Of a stretch of 64,000 nucleotides of DNA, positions 40,358 through 49,676 are shown piece after piece. The position numbers were made by a program, and so were the translations under genes. A model generated the notes under the pieces. That model saw only the letters and a program-made list of their open reading frames with translations. It was not told where the DNA came from and ran no database searches. Origin of the DNA: Methylobacterium sp. Leaf112. Its GTDB lineage: Bacteria; Pseudomonadota; Alphaproteobacteria; Rhizobiales; Beijerinckiaceae. Every line of letters starts with the position of its first letter. The first letter of the stretch is position 1. The stretch covers positions 310,728 to 374,727 of the forward strand of contig NZ_LMNG01000012.1 of the NCBI RefSeq assembly GCF_001423295.1, read 5' to 3'.

Positions 40358-42496
40358 ATGCCCCCGATCGCGCCACCACCAGGTTCCCCTCCGGGGGGGA
40401 CAGGCGCCCCCCTGGGGGGGGCAAGTGCCCCTCCGGGAGGTTTGAGTGCCCCTCCGGGAGGTGTGAGCGCCCCTTCGGGAGGTGTGAGCGCCCCCCTGTC
40501 CGTGGACGGTCAGTTCATCAACGTCGCGAGCCTCGCCGGGGCCGTGGCCACCGTGCGGGCGCGCGCCGCCACGGGGCACGGCTTCACGTTCTTCACCCTC
40601 AACCTCGATCACCTCGTCAAGCTGCGCGACCATGCGGGCTTCCGTGACGCCTACCGCGCCGCCACGTTCGTCAGCGCGGACGGCTGGCCCGTGGCCCTCT
40701 TGGCCGGGCGCGGCGCGTCCCGCCGGGACCCGCCCCCCGTGCGGGTGACCACCGGCGCCGACCTCGTCGTTCCCTTGTGCGCCACGGCCGCCGCCGACGG
40801 CGTGCCCGTGTACCTGTTCGGCGCCACCGCAGAGAGCCTGGTCGAGGCCGCCGCCGTCCTGCGAATGGCGAGCCCGAACCTCGACATCCGCGGCTGGCAC
40901 GCCCCGCCCTTCGGCTTCGATCCCCTGTCGCCGGCGGCCGACGCGGATGCCGACCGGATCGCGGCGTCGGGCGCGCGCCTCGTCTTCGTGGCCCTCGGTG
41001 CGCCGAAGCAGGAGCTGTTCGCGGCGCGCGCCGCGATGCGCCACCCGGGGCTCGGCCTCGTCTGCGTCGGCGCGGCCCTCGATTTCCTCTCCGGCGCCCA
41101 GGTACGGGCGCCGCGCCTCGTCAGGACGGCGCGCCTCGAATGGCTGTGGCGGCTGGCGCATGCCCCGAAGGCCCTGACCGGACGCTACGCGCGCTGCGCC
41201 GCCCTGCTCTTCAGCCTCACCACCCTCGAGCCGGCCCTGCGGAGGCTCGGCCTCGGCCACGGGCCTGACGACGGCCCGGACCCGACCGGCCCACCGTGCC
41301 ACAGCCTGTGCATCATCGACACGATGGACCCGCGCAGTGCGGAGACCGGCCGTGTCGCGGGCTGGATCCACCGGATCCTGTGCCACCGCCCGGCGGATGT
41401 CTCGGTGCTGTTCGTCGGCACCGACGCCGTCGGCGACTGCGCCCTCGGCGTGGTCCGGCCCCTCGAACGCGACGGGCGGCCCTTCGACTTCCTCCCCGTC
41501 GCGCGCAGCCGGGGCGACGATGCGCCCGCGGGGCCGGGCCTCACCCTGCGGGTCGGGCTCGGCACCCTGCGCCATCGCCGGGCGATCCGGCGCGCCCTCG
41601 GGCCGGGCCCCGCCACCGCCGACCTGCACCGCTTCGGCCTCGCCCCCCTGGCGCGGCTCCTCGGCCTGCCCGCCATCCAGACGATCCACGGCGGCGACCG
41701 GGGGGAGGCCTCGGACCGGTCGTCCGGCTTCGTCCGCACCCTCGGCGAGCGCCTGGCCCTACGCTGGGCCACCGCCATCGTGTGCGCGGACCCGGCCGTG
41801 GCCCGGCGCATGGCCGAGCGGTTTCCCGGGGACCTGCCGAAGGTGGAGCCCCTCGACGGCGCGGTCGAGCCGTACCTGCCCCGGGCCCACCCCTTCGCCT
41901 GCGACGACGGCGTGTTCCGCCTGTTCGCCGCCACCCCCGATGCCGGCGTGGACCCCACCCTGGTCGTCGCGACGGTCCTGGCCCTGCGCGCCCGCCTCGA
42001 AGGCCGGGTGGCGCTCCACCTCGTCGGCGCCGGCGACTCGGACTCCTGGCCGGGTTTTGCGGCCATCCGCGACATCACATGGCGTCACGACGGGGCGGAC
42101 GCGGACGGCATCGCCCGGATCCTGGCCCCGTGCCATGCGGGTCTCGCCGTCGCGTTCTCGCAGGACAGGCCGGGCCTGCTCCTCGCGGGCCTCACCGGCG
42201 GGCGCCCGTTCGGGGCACTGCGCCCGGCCGGGTCGGAGGCCCTCGAAACGGTGGAGGCCCTCGTCGACGCCGGCACCGGCGGCTTCCTGGTGGAGCGCGG
42301 CGCCGACACCGGTGCCGCGGCGGACCGTCTGGCCGAGCGGTTCGTGCGGCTGTGGGACGCGATCCGCCAGGGGCGCGTCGACCCGGAGGCGCTCCACGCC
42401 CGGGCCGCGTCCCACGTGGTCGCGGGCCGGCTCGGCCGGCTGTTCGCCCGGCACCGCGCCGCCCAAGGCACCGCCCTCGCCGCGACCGCGGCCTGA
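40358..42496 (+). CDS. two-domain glycosyltransferase: WecG/TagA (GT26) fused to a GT-B domain
   Basis: A 712-residue protein from ATG 40358. A Pro/Gly repeat N-terminus (APPGG units) precedes a WecG/TagA/CpsF domain at about 70-285: FTFFTLNLDHLVKL, FVSADGWPVALL, RVTTGADLV and LVFVALGAPKQELF with the PKQE motif. The second half (about 305-700) reads like a GT4-type GT-B enzyme with LPAIQTIHGGD, a receptor-like AIVCADPAVARRM, and late GRPFGALRPAG and GTGGFLVE. GT26 enzymes add N-acetylmannosamine or glucose-type sugars to lipid-linked acceptors in surface polysaccharide synthesis. A fusion of the two is unusual. The GINT-like gene follows after 7 bases. Confidence 0.82.
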   Translation: MPPIAPPPGSPPGGTGAPLGGASAPPGGLSAPPGGVSAPSGGVSAPLSVDGQFINVASLAGAVATVRARAATGHGFTFFTLNLDHLVKLRDHAGFRDAYRAATFVSADGWPVALLAGRGASRRDPPPVRVTTGADLVVPLCATAAADGVPVYLFGATAESLVEAAAVLRMASPNLDIRGWHAPPFGFDPLSPAADADADRIAASGARLVFVALGAPKQELFAARAAMRHPGLGLVCVGAALDFLSGAQVRAPRLVRTARLEWLWRLAHAPKALTGRYARCAALLFSLTTLEPALRRLGLGHGPDDGPDPTGPPCHSLCIIDTMDPRSAETGRVAGWIHRILCHRPADVSVLFVGTDAVGDCALGVVRPLERDGRPFDFLPVARSRGDDAPAGPGLTLRVGLGTLRHRRAIRRALGPGPATADLHRFGLAPLARLLGLPAIQTIHGGDRGEASDRSSGFVRTLGERLALRWATAIVCADPAVARRMAERFPGDLPKVEPLDGAVEPYLPRAHPFACDDGVFRLFAATPDAGVDPTLVVATVLALRARLEGRVALHLVGAGDSDSWPGFAAIRDITWRHDGADADGIARILAPCHAGLAVAFSQDRPGLLLAGLTGGRPFGALRPAGSEALETVEALVDAGTGGFLVERGADTGAAADRLAERFVRLWDAIRQGRVDPEALHARAASHVVAGRLGRLFARHRAAQGTALAATAA
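40403..40492 (+). repeat. in-frame tandem array, about 4 x 21 bp, in an N-terminal tail
   Basis: A degenerate unit at 40403 is followed by three clear 21-bp units at 40424, 40445 and 40466 and a partial one, encoding SAPPGGL, SAPPGGV and SAPSGGV. It lies about 16 codons after the assumed start of the glycosyltransferase fusion. Confidence 0.85.
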
Positions 42497-42503
42497 GCCC
42501 GCG

Positions 42504-44057
42504 ATGGCGCGCGCGATCGGCCGGACCGTCGGTGTTCGCCTCGACGGGCATGCGCCGCGCCGCTGGCACCTGCGCCTCCTCGACGCCCTCGCGGCCATGC
42601 CGGGGCTCGACCTCTCCGTCTCCCGCGCGCCGGGACCGGGCGGCCTGCCGGACAACGCCGCCCTGCTGTTCGCCGTCGAGGCCCGCCTTCGGCGCCTGCC
42701 CGGCGGCGGCCCGGCCGCGCCGGTTCCGCTCGCCGCCCTCGCGGCCTATCCGGATCTCGGGCCGACCGGCCTCGTCCTCGACCTCTGCGGCGACGTCGCC
42801 CCGGCACCGGGGCGCCGGATCTGGCGCCTGACCTTCGACGGGGCCTGCGGCGAGGCCGCCCTCCTCGCCGCGCTGCTGGCCGGGCGCGCGCCCGTCGCCG
42901 CCCTGAGGGAGACGGAGCGCGTCGTCGCCGCCGGGTGCCTCGGCACCGAATCCCTCACGGTGATGCGCACCGCGTTCGAGGACGGCCTCATTCGCACCGT
43001 CGACCTGATCCGCGCGGCGCTGATCGGCGAAGCGCTGGGCGAGAGCGGTTGCGCGCCCGGCGCGTCGCTCCGGATCCCCGAGCCGCCAACTCCGACCGAC
43101 CTGACCGTCGCCGCCATCGGGGCCCGCGCCGGCGGTCTCCTCGCCCGCGCGGTGGCGGGGCACCTGCATCGCCTGTGCTACCGGGCGCCGCATTGGCGCG
43201 TCGCCTGGCGCCCCCTCGCCGGCCCGGACCTCGTCGACCTGCGCCAGGTGCCGGGGGGCTGGCGCGACCTGCCCGACGACGGCCTGCGCTTCTACGCCGA
43301 TCCGTTCCCCCTGGTGCATCGCGGCCGCACGATCCTGTTCCTCGAAGAATACCCCCACGCCACGGGAAAGGGCGTCGTCTCGGCCGTGGCCTTCGGCCCG
43401 GACGGCCCCGAGGGCGTGCCCGTTCGGGTGCTGGAGGAGGCCCACCACCTCTCCTACCCGTTCGTGTTCGAACGCGACGGCGCCCATTGGATGATCCCCG
43501 AGAGCGGGGACAACGGCACCGTCGACCTCTACCGGGCCACCGCGTTTCCCGGCGGCTGGGTCAAGCACGCGACCCTGATCTCCGGCGTGACGGCGAGCGA
43601 CGCGACCCTCCTCGAACGGAACGGGCGGTGGTGGCTGTTCGCCAGCGCGCGCGCGCACGGCCCCGGCGAGCCCCCGCGCGCGGCGCGCGGCGCCTATTCT
43701 GACGCGCTGCACCTGTGGTCGGCGCCGGATTTCCGCGGGCCGTGGACACCGCATCCGCGCAACCCCGTCCTCATCGATTTCGGGGCCGCGCGCCCGGCCG
43801 GCCGCATCGTCCTGCGCGACGGCGCCCTGATCCGCCCGGCGCAGGATTGCCGGCGCGGCTACGGCGAGGCCCTGTCGCTGGCCCGCATCGACCGCCTCGA
43901 CATGGCGGGCTATGCCCAGACCGTGGAGACCACCCTGCGGGCCGGGGCGGGCTTTCCCGGCCACCGGTTCCACACCCTCAACCGCACCGACGACTTCGAA
44001 TTCGTCGACGGATCGGGCGCCGCGCCGCGCCGCTGGTTCAGGCCCCGGTCGTCGTGA
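42504..44057 (+). CDS. glucosamine inositolphosphorylceramide transferase (GINT1) N-domain-like protein
   Basis: A 517-residue protein. The N-terminal 200 residues resemble a formyltransferase/glycosyltransferase-like Rossmann region. From about 235 the protein has repeated beta-propeller blades of the type found in the GINT1 N-terminal domain: YADPFPLVHRGRTILFLEEY, SYPFVFERDGAHWMIPES, DATLLERNGRWWLFAS and a late RPAQDCRRGYGEALSLARI. Bacterial homologues sit in polysaccharide loci and probably modify lipid- or polymer-linked glycans. It starts at ATG 42504, seven bases after the glycosyltransferase fusion, so the two form one operon. Confidence 0.7.
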   Translation: MARAIGRTVGVRLDGHAPRRWHLRLLDALAAMPGLDLSVSRAPGPGGLPDNAALLFAVEARLRRLPGGGPAAPVPLAALAAYPDLGPTGLVLDLCGDVAPAPGRRIWRLTFDGACGEAALLAALLAGRAPVAALRETERVVAAGCLGTESLTVMRTAFEDGLIRTVDLIRAALIGEALGESGCAPGASLRIPEPPTPTDLTVAAIGARAGGLLARAVAGHLHRLCYRAPHWRVAWRPLAGPDLVDLRQVPGGWRDLPDDGLRFYADPFPLVHRGRTILFLEEYPHATGKGVVSAVAFGPDGPEGVPVRVLEEAHHLSYPFVFERDGAHWMIPESGDNGTVDLYRATAFPGGWVKHATLISGVTASDATLLERNGRWWLFASARAHGPGEPPRAARGAYSDALHLWSAPDFRGPWTPHPRNPVLIDFGAARPAGRIVLRDGALIRPAQDCRRGYGEALSLARIDRLDMAGYAQTVETTLRAGAGFPGHRFHTLNRTDDFEFVDGSGAAPRRWFRPRSS

Positions 44058-44242
44058 GTCGGGCCGGCCGCGCGCGGCCAGGCCTCCCGGGTGTACGAAA
44101 CACACGATAATTTAATCCGCCGCCCCGGAACCGAATTCGTCACCGCGGGATTTGCGAGCGCTGGTCAAGCTCGGCCTCACGCCGAACCGTGCCCCGCCCC
44201 CCGACGAACTCACGACGTCCGCGACGTCAGGAAGGGCTCATC

Positions 44243-45580
44243 ATGTCAGAGCCGCACACCTCCGGCGGCCCCGTCGTGCGCACGCCCTCGGCCCGATCCC
44301 TGCGCGGACTCGACGCCCTCAACTTCTTCCTCGCCGACGTGCGCGACGGCCTCGGGCCGTATCTCGCCATCTACCTCATCGCCGTGCGGGGGCCGGACCA
44401 GGGCTGGAACGAGGCCACCACCGGCCTGATCATGACCATCGCGGGCATCGCCGGCCTCATCGCGCAGACGCCGGCCGGCGCCCTCATCGACCGGACCAGC
44501 GCCAAGCGCGCCGTGGTCATCGCCGGGGCCATCGCGGTGACGGCGAGCTGCCTCCTCCTGCCGTTCATCTCGAACTTCTACCTCGTGGCCGCGACCCAGT
44601 CGGTGGCCGGCATCGCCGGGGCGATCTTCCCGCCGGCGCTCGCCGCCATCACGCTCGGCGTCGTCGGCCCGAAGTTGTTCGCCAAGCGCATCGGCCGCAA
44701 CGAGGGCTTCAACCACGCCGGCAACGCCGTCTCGGCGGCCATCGCGGGGGGCACGGCCTACTTCTTCGGCCCCATCGTGGTGTTCTGGCTCATGGCGATC
44801 CTGGCCTTCTGCAGCATCGGCGCCATGCTGATGGTGCCGGCCGACGCCATCGACGACGACCTCGCCCGCGGCCTCGACCACGGCGAGGGCAAAGCCAAGT
44901 CGAGCAAGGCCGAGGCCGCTGGCGAGGAGCCTTCGGGCTTCACCGCGCTCCTGAAGAACAAGTACCTCGTGCTGTTCGCCGTGTTGGCGGCCCTGTTCCA
45001 CCTCTCCAACGCGGCGATGCTGACCTCCGTCGGCCAGCTGCTGACCAAGCTCTCGGGCAAGGACAACGCCACCTCGCTCATCGCCATCTGCATCGTGGCG
45101 GCGCAGCTCGTGATGGTGCCGGTGGCGGTGTTCGTCGGCGCCAAGGCCGACGCCATCGGCCGCAAGCCGATCTTTCTCGCCGCCTTCGGCGTGCTCGCGG
45201 TGCGCGGCGTGCTCTACACCCTGTCGGACAACCCGTTCTACCTCGTCAGCGTCCAGCTCCTCGACGGCATCGGGGCCGGCATCTACGGCGCCCTGTTCCC
45301 CCTCGTGGTCGCCGACCTGACCCGCGGCACCGGGCGGTTCAACGTCTCGCAGGGGGCGGTCGCCACGGCCCAGGGCCTGGGCGCCGCCCTCTCGGCGACG
45401 CTGGCCGGCGTCATCATCGTCTCGGCGGGCTATTCCACGGCCTTCCTGGCGCTGGCCGCCATCGCGGCCGCGGGCTTCGCCCTCTACCTCTTCGCCATGC
45501 CGGAGACCTACGGCTACGAGCCCGGCCGCCACGACGCCTCCGGCGGGGGCGCGGCGCCCGTGCCGGCCGCGGCGGTCTAG
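44243..45580 (+). CDS. MFS transporter
   Basis: A 445-residue protein with twelve predicted transmembrane helices. The first helices contain FFLADVRDGLGPYLAIYL and the loop motif PAGALIDRTSAKRAV, a form of the MFS motif A (G-x-x-x-D-R-x-x-x-R). A cytosolic loop of about 40 charged residues separates the two halves (about 205-240), and the second half has GAKADAIGRKPIFL as its counterpart. The substrate is not evident. RBS GAAGGG lies upstream of ATG 44243. The metallophosphoesterase gene starts 10 bases after its stop, so they are co-transcribed. Confidence 0.85.
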   Translation: MSEPHTSGGPVVRTPSARSLRGLDALNFFLADVRDGLGPYLAIYLIAVRGPDQGWNEATTGLIMTIAGIAGLIAQTPAGALIDRTSAKRAVVIAGAIAVTASCLLLPFISNFYLVAATQSVAGIAGAIFPPALAAITLGVVGPKLFAKRIGRNEGFNHAGNAVSAAIAGGTAYFFGPIVVFWLMAILAFCSIGAMLMVPADAIDDDLARGLDHGEGKAKSSKAEAAGEEPSGFTALLKNKYLVLFAVLAALFHLSNAAMLTSVGQLLTKLSGKDNATSLIAICIVAAQLVMVPVAVFVGAKADAIGRKPIFLAAFGVLAVRGVLYTLSDNPFYLVSVQLLDGIGAGIYGALFPLVVADLTRGTGRFNVSQGAVATAQGLGAALSATLAGVIIVSAGYSTAFLALAAIAAAGFALYLFAMPETYGYEPGRHDASGGGAAPVPAAAV

Positions 45581-45590
45581 GCGGGTTTCC

Positions 45591-46715
45591 ATGTCGGCCC
45601 GCGACGACCTACTCGCCTTCGCACATATCGGCGACCTGCACCTCACCGAAGCGGACGCGCCCAACGCCCGCGACTTCACCGCCATCGTGGACCAGATCAA
45701 CGCCGCCGACGGGCTCGATTTCGTCTACCTGCCGGGCGACAACGCCGACAACGGCACGCCCGCGCAATACGCCCTCGTGCGCGCGGGCCTCGACCGGCTG
45801 CGTCTGCCGGTCCACGTGATCACCGGCGACCACGACGTCGAGGGCGGCAGCCTCGACGCGTTCCATGCCGGCCTCGACGCGCGGCCCCTGCCCTACGCCA
45901 TCGACGTGTCGGGCCTCCGCTGCCTGTTCCTCGACATGAGCGGCCCCGGTTCCGGCGGACCCGACTTCCGCCTCGGCGAAGCGCAGCTCGCCTGGCTGGA
46001 GCACGAACTGGTGCAGGCCGATCGGGAAGCCCGCGACTGCGCCCTGTTCATGCACACCTACCCGGCCGACCTCGCGGGCGACGGCGAGGCGGAGCGCGTG
46101 GCGCACCTCGTCTCGAACGGGCGGGTCCGCCTCGTCGAGATGGGCCACACCCACTACAACGAGCTCGCCAACGACGGTCGAACAGTGTTCGCCGCCACCC
46201 GTTCGACCGGACAGATCGAAGAAGGCCCCGTGGGCTACGCCGTCGCCGCCATCGACCGGGGCGTGGTGAGCTGGCGCTTCAAGGACCTGGTCCGGCCCTG
46301 GCCCTTCGTCCTCGTCACCGCCCCGGCCGACCGCCGCCTCGCGCACGACGCGGCGCATCCCGAGCACATCGTCGGCGAGACCCTCGAGGTCCGCGCCCTC
46401 GTCCTCGGCGCGGCTCCCGTCGCCGCCTGCAGCGTCAGCGTCGACGGCGGTCCCTGGCAGGCGATGGTTCGGGCCGAGGGCGACCGGCGCTACCGGGCCC
46501 GCATCGCCTTCCCCCACCACGCCCGCCGCCTCGTGGTGCGGGCGGAGGACGCGGCCGGCGGCACGGACGAGGATGCCGTCGAGCCCGCCCGGGATGCGGC
46601 CGGCATCCCGGTCTCGAAGGGCCTCGGCAGCGATGCCGACGCCGTCGGCGCCTGGCCCGAGAAGGGGATCCTCGGCACGCAGCTCGGTCCCAACCGTAAC
46701 GGCCGGCCCTGGTAG
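45591..46715 (+). CDS. metallophosphoesterase
   Basis: A 374-residue calcineurin-like phosphoesterase. The motifs are in order: GDLHL (about 14-18), LPGDNADNG, TGDHD in place of GNHE, MHTYP and MGHTHYN. They bind two metal ions. A C-terminal beta-sandwich-like region (about 255-340) with CSVSVDGGPWQAMVR resembles an Ig-type domain seen in secreted phosphatases, but no signal peptide was seen. The substrate may be a nucleotide or phosphoester handled with the upstream MFS transporter (10-base spacing). Start ATG 45591. Confidence 0.85.
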   Translation: MSARDDLLAFAHIGDLHLTEADAPNARDFTAIVDQINAADGLDFVYLPGDNADNGTPAQYALVRAGLDRLRLPVHVITGDHDVEGGSLDAFHAGLDARPLPYAIDVSGLRCLFLDMSGPGSGGPDFRLGEAQLAWLEHELVQADREARDCALFMHTYPADLAGDGEAERVAHLVSNGRVRLVEMGHTHYNELANDGRTVFAATRSTGQIEEGPVGYAVAAIDRGVVSWRFKDLVRPWPFVLVTAPADRRLAHDAAHPEHIVGETLEVRALVLGAAPVAACSVSVDGGPWQAMVRAEGDRRYRARIAFPHHARRLVVRAEDAAGGTDEDAVEPARDAAGIPVSKGLGSDADAVGAWPEKGILGTQLGPNRNGRPW

Positions 46716-46769
46716 GCACCCGCCCGACCCCCACGCCGCCTCCCAGTGCCTCGACGGACCAGCCCGATC

Positions 46770-48038
46770 ATGTTCGCTCTACCGATGACGCCCCATCTCG
46801 CCACCTGGATCATCGCCGGGCTCGCCACCCTCGGGGTGATCGTGCGTCCGTTCGCGTGGCCCGAGGCCGTCTGGGCGGTGCTGGGGGCCGCCGCCCTCGT
46901 GCTGCTCGGCCTGATCTCGCCTGAGACCGCCTGGGAGGGCGTGCGCAAGGGCACCGACGTCTACCTCTTCCTCGTCGGGATGATGCTGATCTCGGAGGTC
47001 GCCCGGCAGGAGGGACTGTTCGACTGGCTGGCGAGGATCGCGGTGCGGGCCGCCGGGGGTTCGGCCACCCGGCTGTTCCTCCTGGTCTACCTCGTCGGCA
47101 CCGTGGTGACGGTGTTCCTCTCCAACGACGCCTGCGCGGTGGTGCTGACCCCGGCGGTCTACGCCGCCACCAAGGCGGCCCGGGTCGAGAACCCGCTGCC
47201 CTACCTGTTCATCTGCGCCTTCATCGCCAACGCGGCGAGCTTCGTCCTGCCGATCTCGAACCCGGCCAACCTCGTCGTCTACGCCACCCACATGCCGCCG
47301 CTGATGCAGTGGCTCGCCCGGTTCGCGCTGCCGTCGGCCCTGGCGATCCTCGCCACCTACGCGGTCCTACGCCTGACCCAGAACGGGGCACTCAAAGCGC
47401 AGACCGTGGCGCGGGACGTCGAGGCGGTGCGGCTGTCGGGCACCGGCAAGGTCGCGGGCGCCGGCATCGTCGCCACGGCGGGCGTCCTGCTCGCCGCCTC
47501 CGCCTACGGCCTGGAACTCGGCCTGCCGACCTTCTGCGCCGGCCTCGCCACCACCCTGGTGGTGCTGGCCATCAAGCGCGGCGGCGCCGTCGACGTGGTG
47601 AAGGACGTGTCGTGGAGCGTGCTGCCCCTGGTGGCCGGCCTGTTCATCCTCGTCGAATCCCTGGAAAAGACCGGCGTGCTGGCGATGATCGTCGCTTGGC
47701 TGAAGGCGGTGGCCGAGGCCTCGCCCGGACAGGCGGCCTGGGGCGGCGGCCTCCTCGTCGGCGTGCTCTCCAACGTCGTCAACAACCTGCCCGCCGGCCT
47801 CATCGCGGGGGCTGCGGTCCAGGCGGCGGACGTGTCCGAGCGGATCGCCGGCGCCATCCTCATCGGCATCGACATCGGTCCGAACCTCTCCGTCACGGGG
47901 TCGCTCGCCACCATCCTGTGGCTCACCGCCATCCGCCGCGAGGGCCAGGACGTGAGCTTCTGGCGCTTCCTCAAGCTCGGCCTGCTGGTGATGCCGCCGG
48001 CCCTGATCCTGGCGCTCGCGGGCCTCCTGCTCGTCTGA
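46770..48038 (+). CDS. ArsB/NhaD-type (IT superfamily) arsenite or anion permease
   Basis: A 422-residue inner-membrane protein with about eleven helices. VFLSNDACAVVLTPAVYA and the NPANLVVYATH region are typical of ArsB-type arsenite permeases, as is LSNVVNNLPAGLIAG, the N-N-L-P motif repeated in the second half. It could export arsenite or carry another anion. No arsenic regulator or arsenate reductase is adjacent, so the arsenic role is unproven. ATG 46770 was chosen; alternatives are GTG 46746 and ATG 46785. The DMT transporter gene follows after 77 bases. Confidence 0.8.
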   Translation: MFALPMTPHLATWIIAGLATLGVIVRPFAWPEAVWAVLGAAALVLLGLISPETAWEGVRKGTDVYLFLVGMMLISEVARQEGLFDWLARIAVRAAGGSATRLFLLVYLVGTVVTVFLSNDACAVVLTPAVYAATKAARVENPLPYLFICAFIANAASFVLPISNPANLVVYATHMPPLMQWLARFALPSALAILATYAVLRLTQNGALKAQTVARDVEAVRLSGTGKVAGAGIVATAGVLLAASAYGLELGLPTFCAGLATTLVVLAIKRGGAVDVVKDVSWSVLPLVAGLFILVESLEKTGVLAMIVAWLKAVAEASPGQAAWGGGLLVGVLSNVVNNLPAGLIAGAAVQAADVSERIAGAILIGIDIGPNLSVTGSLATILWLTAIRREGQDVSFWRFLKLGLLVMPPALILALAGLLLV

Positions 48039-48115
48039 CGGCCTGCGTCCTGTGGGACGGCCTCGGCTCGTCCGACCGCCTTCCGCTTCCTCGAACTCCC
48101 GCCCCAAGGCCGCCC

Positions 48116-49045
48116 GTGAACCCCGCCCTCCTCTATCCCTTCATCCTCGTCGCGGGCGCCCTCCAGGCGCTCGGCAATTCCATGAACGCGCAGCTGCGCG
48201 GCCGGCTGGTGAACCCGTGGCTCGCCGCCACGGTATCGTTCCTGCCCATCGTGTTCGTGTTCGCGACCCTGTTCCTCGTGATGCCGACGCCGCTCCCGAC
48301 CCTCGAGACCCTCGGTAAGATGCCCTGGTACGCGCCGCTCGGCGGCGTCGCCGGCGCGGTGGCGGTGTTCGGCGGCCTCGCCTTCATCGACAAGGTCGGG
48401 GCGGGCCCCTTCAACGGCCTGACGCTGACGGCCAACATCCTGGCGTCGCTGGCCATGGACGCGTTCGGGCTGTTCGGGCTCCAGGCCGGCGGGTTCAAGG
48501 TGATGCCTTGGCTCGGCGGGCTGCTGATGGCGGTGGGCGTCGTGTTCATCGCCCGCACCACGGCGGACAAGGAAGACGGCAAGGCCGAGGGGCACGGCCT
48601 CAACCCGAAGCTGCTCTATCCCTTCATCGTCGGCGCCGGCATCCTGCAGGCGGTGGGCGTCGTCTGGAACGCCGGGCTGCGCGGCGCCCTCGTGAACCCG
48701 TGGCTCGCCGCGACGGTGTCGTTCCTGCCCGTGGTGTTCGTGTTCGCCCTCGTCTTCCTGCTGCGGCCCACCCCTCTGCCGACCCGGAAGGACGTCGCCG
48801 GCGTGCGCTGGTGGATGCCGCTTGCCGGCATCACCGGCGCGGTGGCGGTGTTCGGCGGCCTGCTGTTCGTTGACAAGGTGGGGGCCGGCGCCTTCAACGG
48901 CCTGCTCATCACGGCGAATCTCCTGACCTCGGTGGCCCTCGATCATTTCGGCTGGGTCGGCATGCGCCAGGTCAAGGCCGGGCCGTCGCGGCTCGGCGGC
49001 GCCGCCCTGATGGTGGCGGGCATCGTCCTCATCTCGCTGTTCTGA
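48116..49045 (+). CDS. DMT-family transporter with two fused DUF606/YdcZ modules
   Basis: A 309-residue membrane protein from GTG 48116. It consists of two homologous halves of about 145 residues: each starts with a LLYPFI segment, continues LVNPWLAATVSFLP, then FGGLxFxDKVGAG and FNGL, and ends in a hydrophobic helix. The second half begins at about residue 160. Single-module YdcZ proteins normally work as homo- or heterodimers, so this looks like an internal duplication that made a covalent dimer. The substrate is unknown. Confidence 0.85.
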   Translation: MNPALLYPFILVAGALQALGNSMNAQLRGRLVNPWLAATVSFLPIVFVFATLFLVMPTPLPTLETLGKMPWYAPLGGVAGAVAVFGGLAFIDKVGAGPFNGLTLTANILASLAMDAFGLFGLQAGGFKVMPWLGGLLMAVGVVFIARTTADKEDGKAEGHGLNPKLLYPFIVGAGILQAVGVVWNAGLRGALVNPWLAATVSFLPVVFVFALVFLLRPTPLPTRKDVAGVRWWMPLAGITGAVAVFGGLLFVDKVGAGAFNGLLITANLLTSVALDHFGWVGMRQVKAGPSRLGGAALMVAGIVLISLF

Positions 49046-49422
49046 CCGGGACGCCCCCGGTCGAGCGGCAGGCGCGGCCCGTGCCCGGCCGCGCCTGCCG
49101 CAGACCAGGAAGCGCGAAAGGGCGGGCGGATCACGCAGATTCGTCCTGTTTTCGTCGCCGAACGTGCGGTTTAAGTGCGGATAAGCACCGGGACCATTGG
49201 CCTTTTCCGGCCGCACCGTGCTAAACGGAACCATCCCGCCTGAAGCCGATCCGCGCGAAGGTGTGTGGACTAGCCCCTCCGCCGCGCGACCGTCGCCCAT
49301 GCGCGGTCCATCCGGTGCGTGTCGTGGCCTCGACGGTCGCAGAGCCGCGCGCGTTCCTCGCGCTGCGGCCCGCCCTCGCAGCCGTGCGCGATCCTTCAGG
49401 AGGGGTCGAGGATAGGAATGCA
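49046..49422. other. 377-bp stretch without a supported gene
   Basis: Nothing convincing is seen on either strand between the DMT transporter and the next small gene. A hairpin in GCGCGGCC/GGCCGCGC style lies around 49072-49098 without a T run. The segment 49135-49240 is less GC-rich and is a likely promoter for the small gene at 49423. Confidence 0.4.
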
Positions 49423-49653
49423 ATGAGCGACGAGACCGACGCCCGGACCCGATCCGAAGAGCGTGCCGAGCGGGCCGAGCGGATGGCCAAGGAAGGCGCC
49501 GAGGCCATGGCCGAGCATATCGCCTCCGTCAAAGCCGTCGACGAGCGCACCGTGAAACTGCGCGCCCTGCGCCTCGCCAAGGAAGCCGCGGACGCGGAAG
49601 CCAAGGCCGCGGCGGCCGCCGCCGCGCCGCCGAAGCGCAAGCGCTCGTCCTGA
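49423..49653 (+). CDS. small coiled-coil-type hypothetical protein, 76 aa
   Basis: A 76-residue, almost entirely helical and highly charged protein: MSDETDARTRSEERAERAERM, then AEHIASVKAVDERTVKLRALRLAKEAADAEAKA with an alanine run and a basic end KRKRSS. It is probably a coiled coil or disordered helix. GGAGGGG lies upstream of ATG 49423, though 23 bases away. The BrnA-like gene follows after 23 bases, so both may form one unit. No family recognised. Confidence 0.6.
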   Translation: MSDETDARTRSEERAERAERMAKEGAEAMAEHIASVKAVDERTVKLRALRLAKEAADAEAKAAAAAAAPPKRKRSS

Positions 49654-49676
49654 GACCCGCGCCGGAGGATCGACCC

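Noticed and set aside
40358..42496. Sequencing error joining two separate glycosyltransferase genes
   Set aside because: The frame is continuous through a linker with host-like codon use and no internal stop or start site with a ribosome binding site was evident, so a true fusion is preferred.
46770..48038. Arsenic-resistance operon
   Set aside because: The permease is ArsB-like, but no arsR, arsC or arsA-type gene lies next to it.
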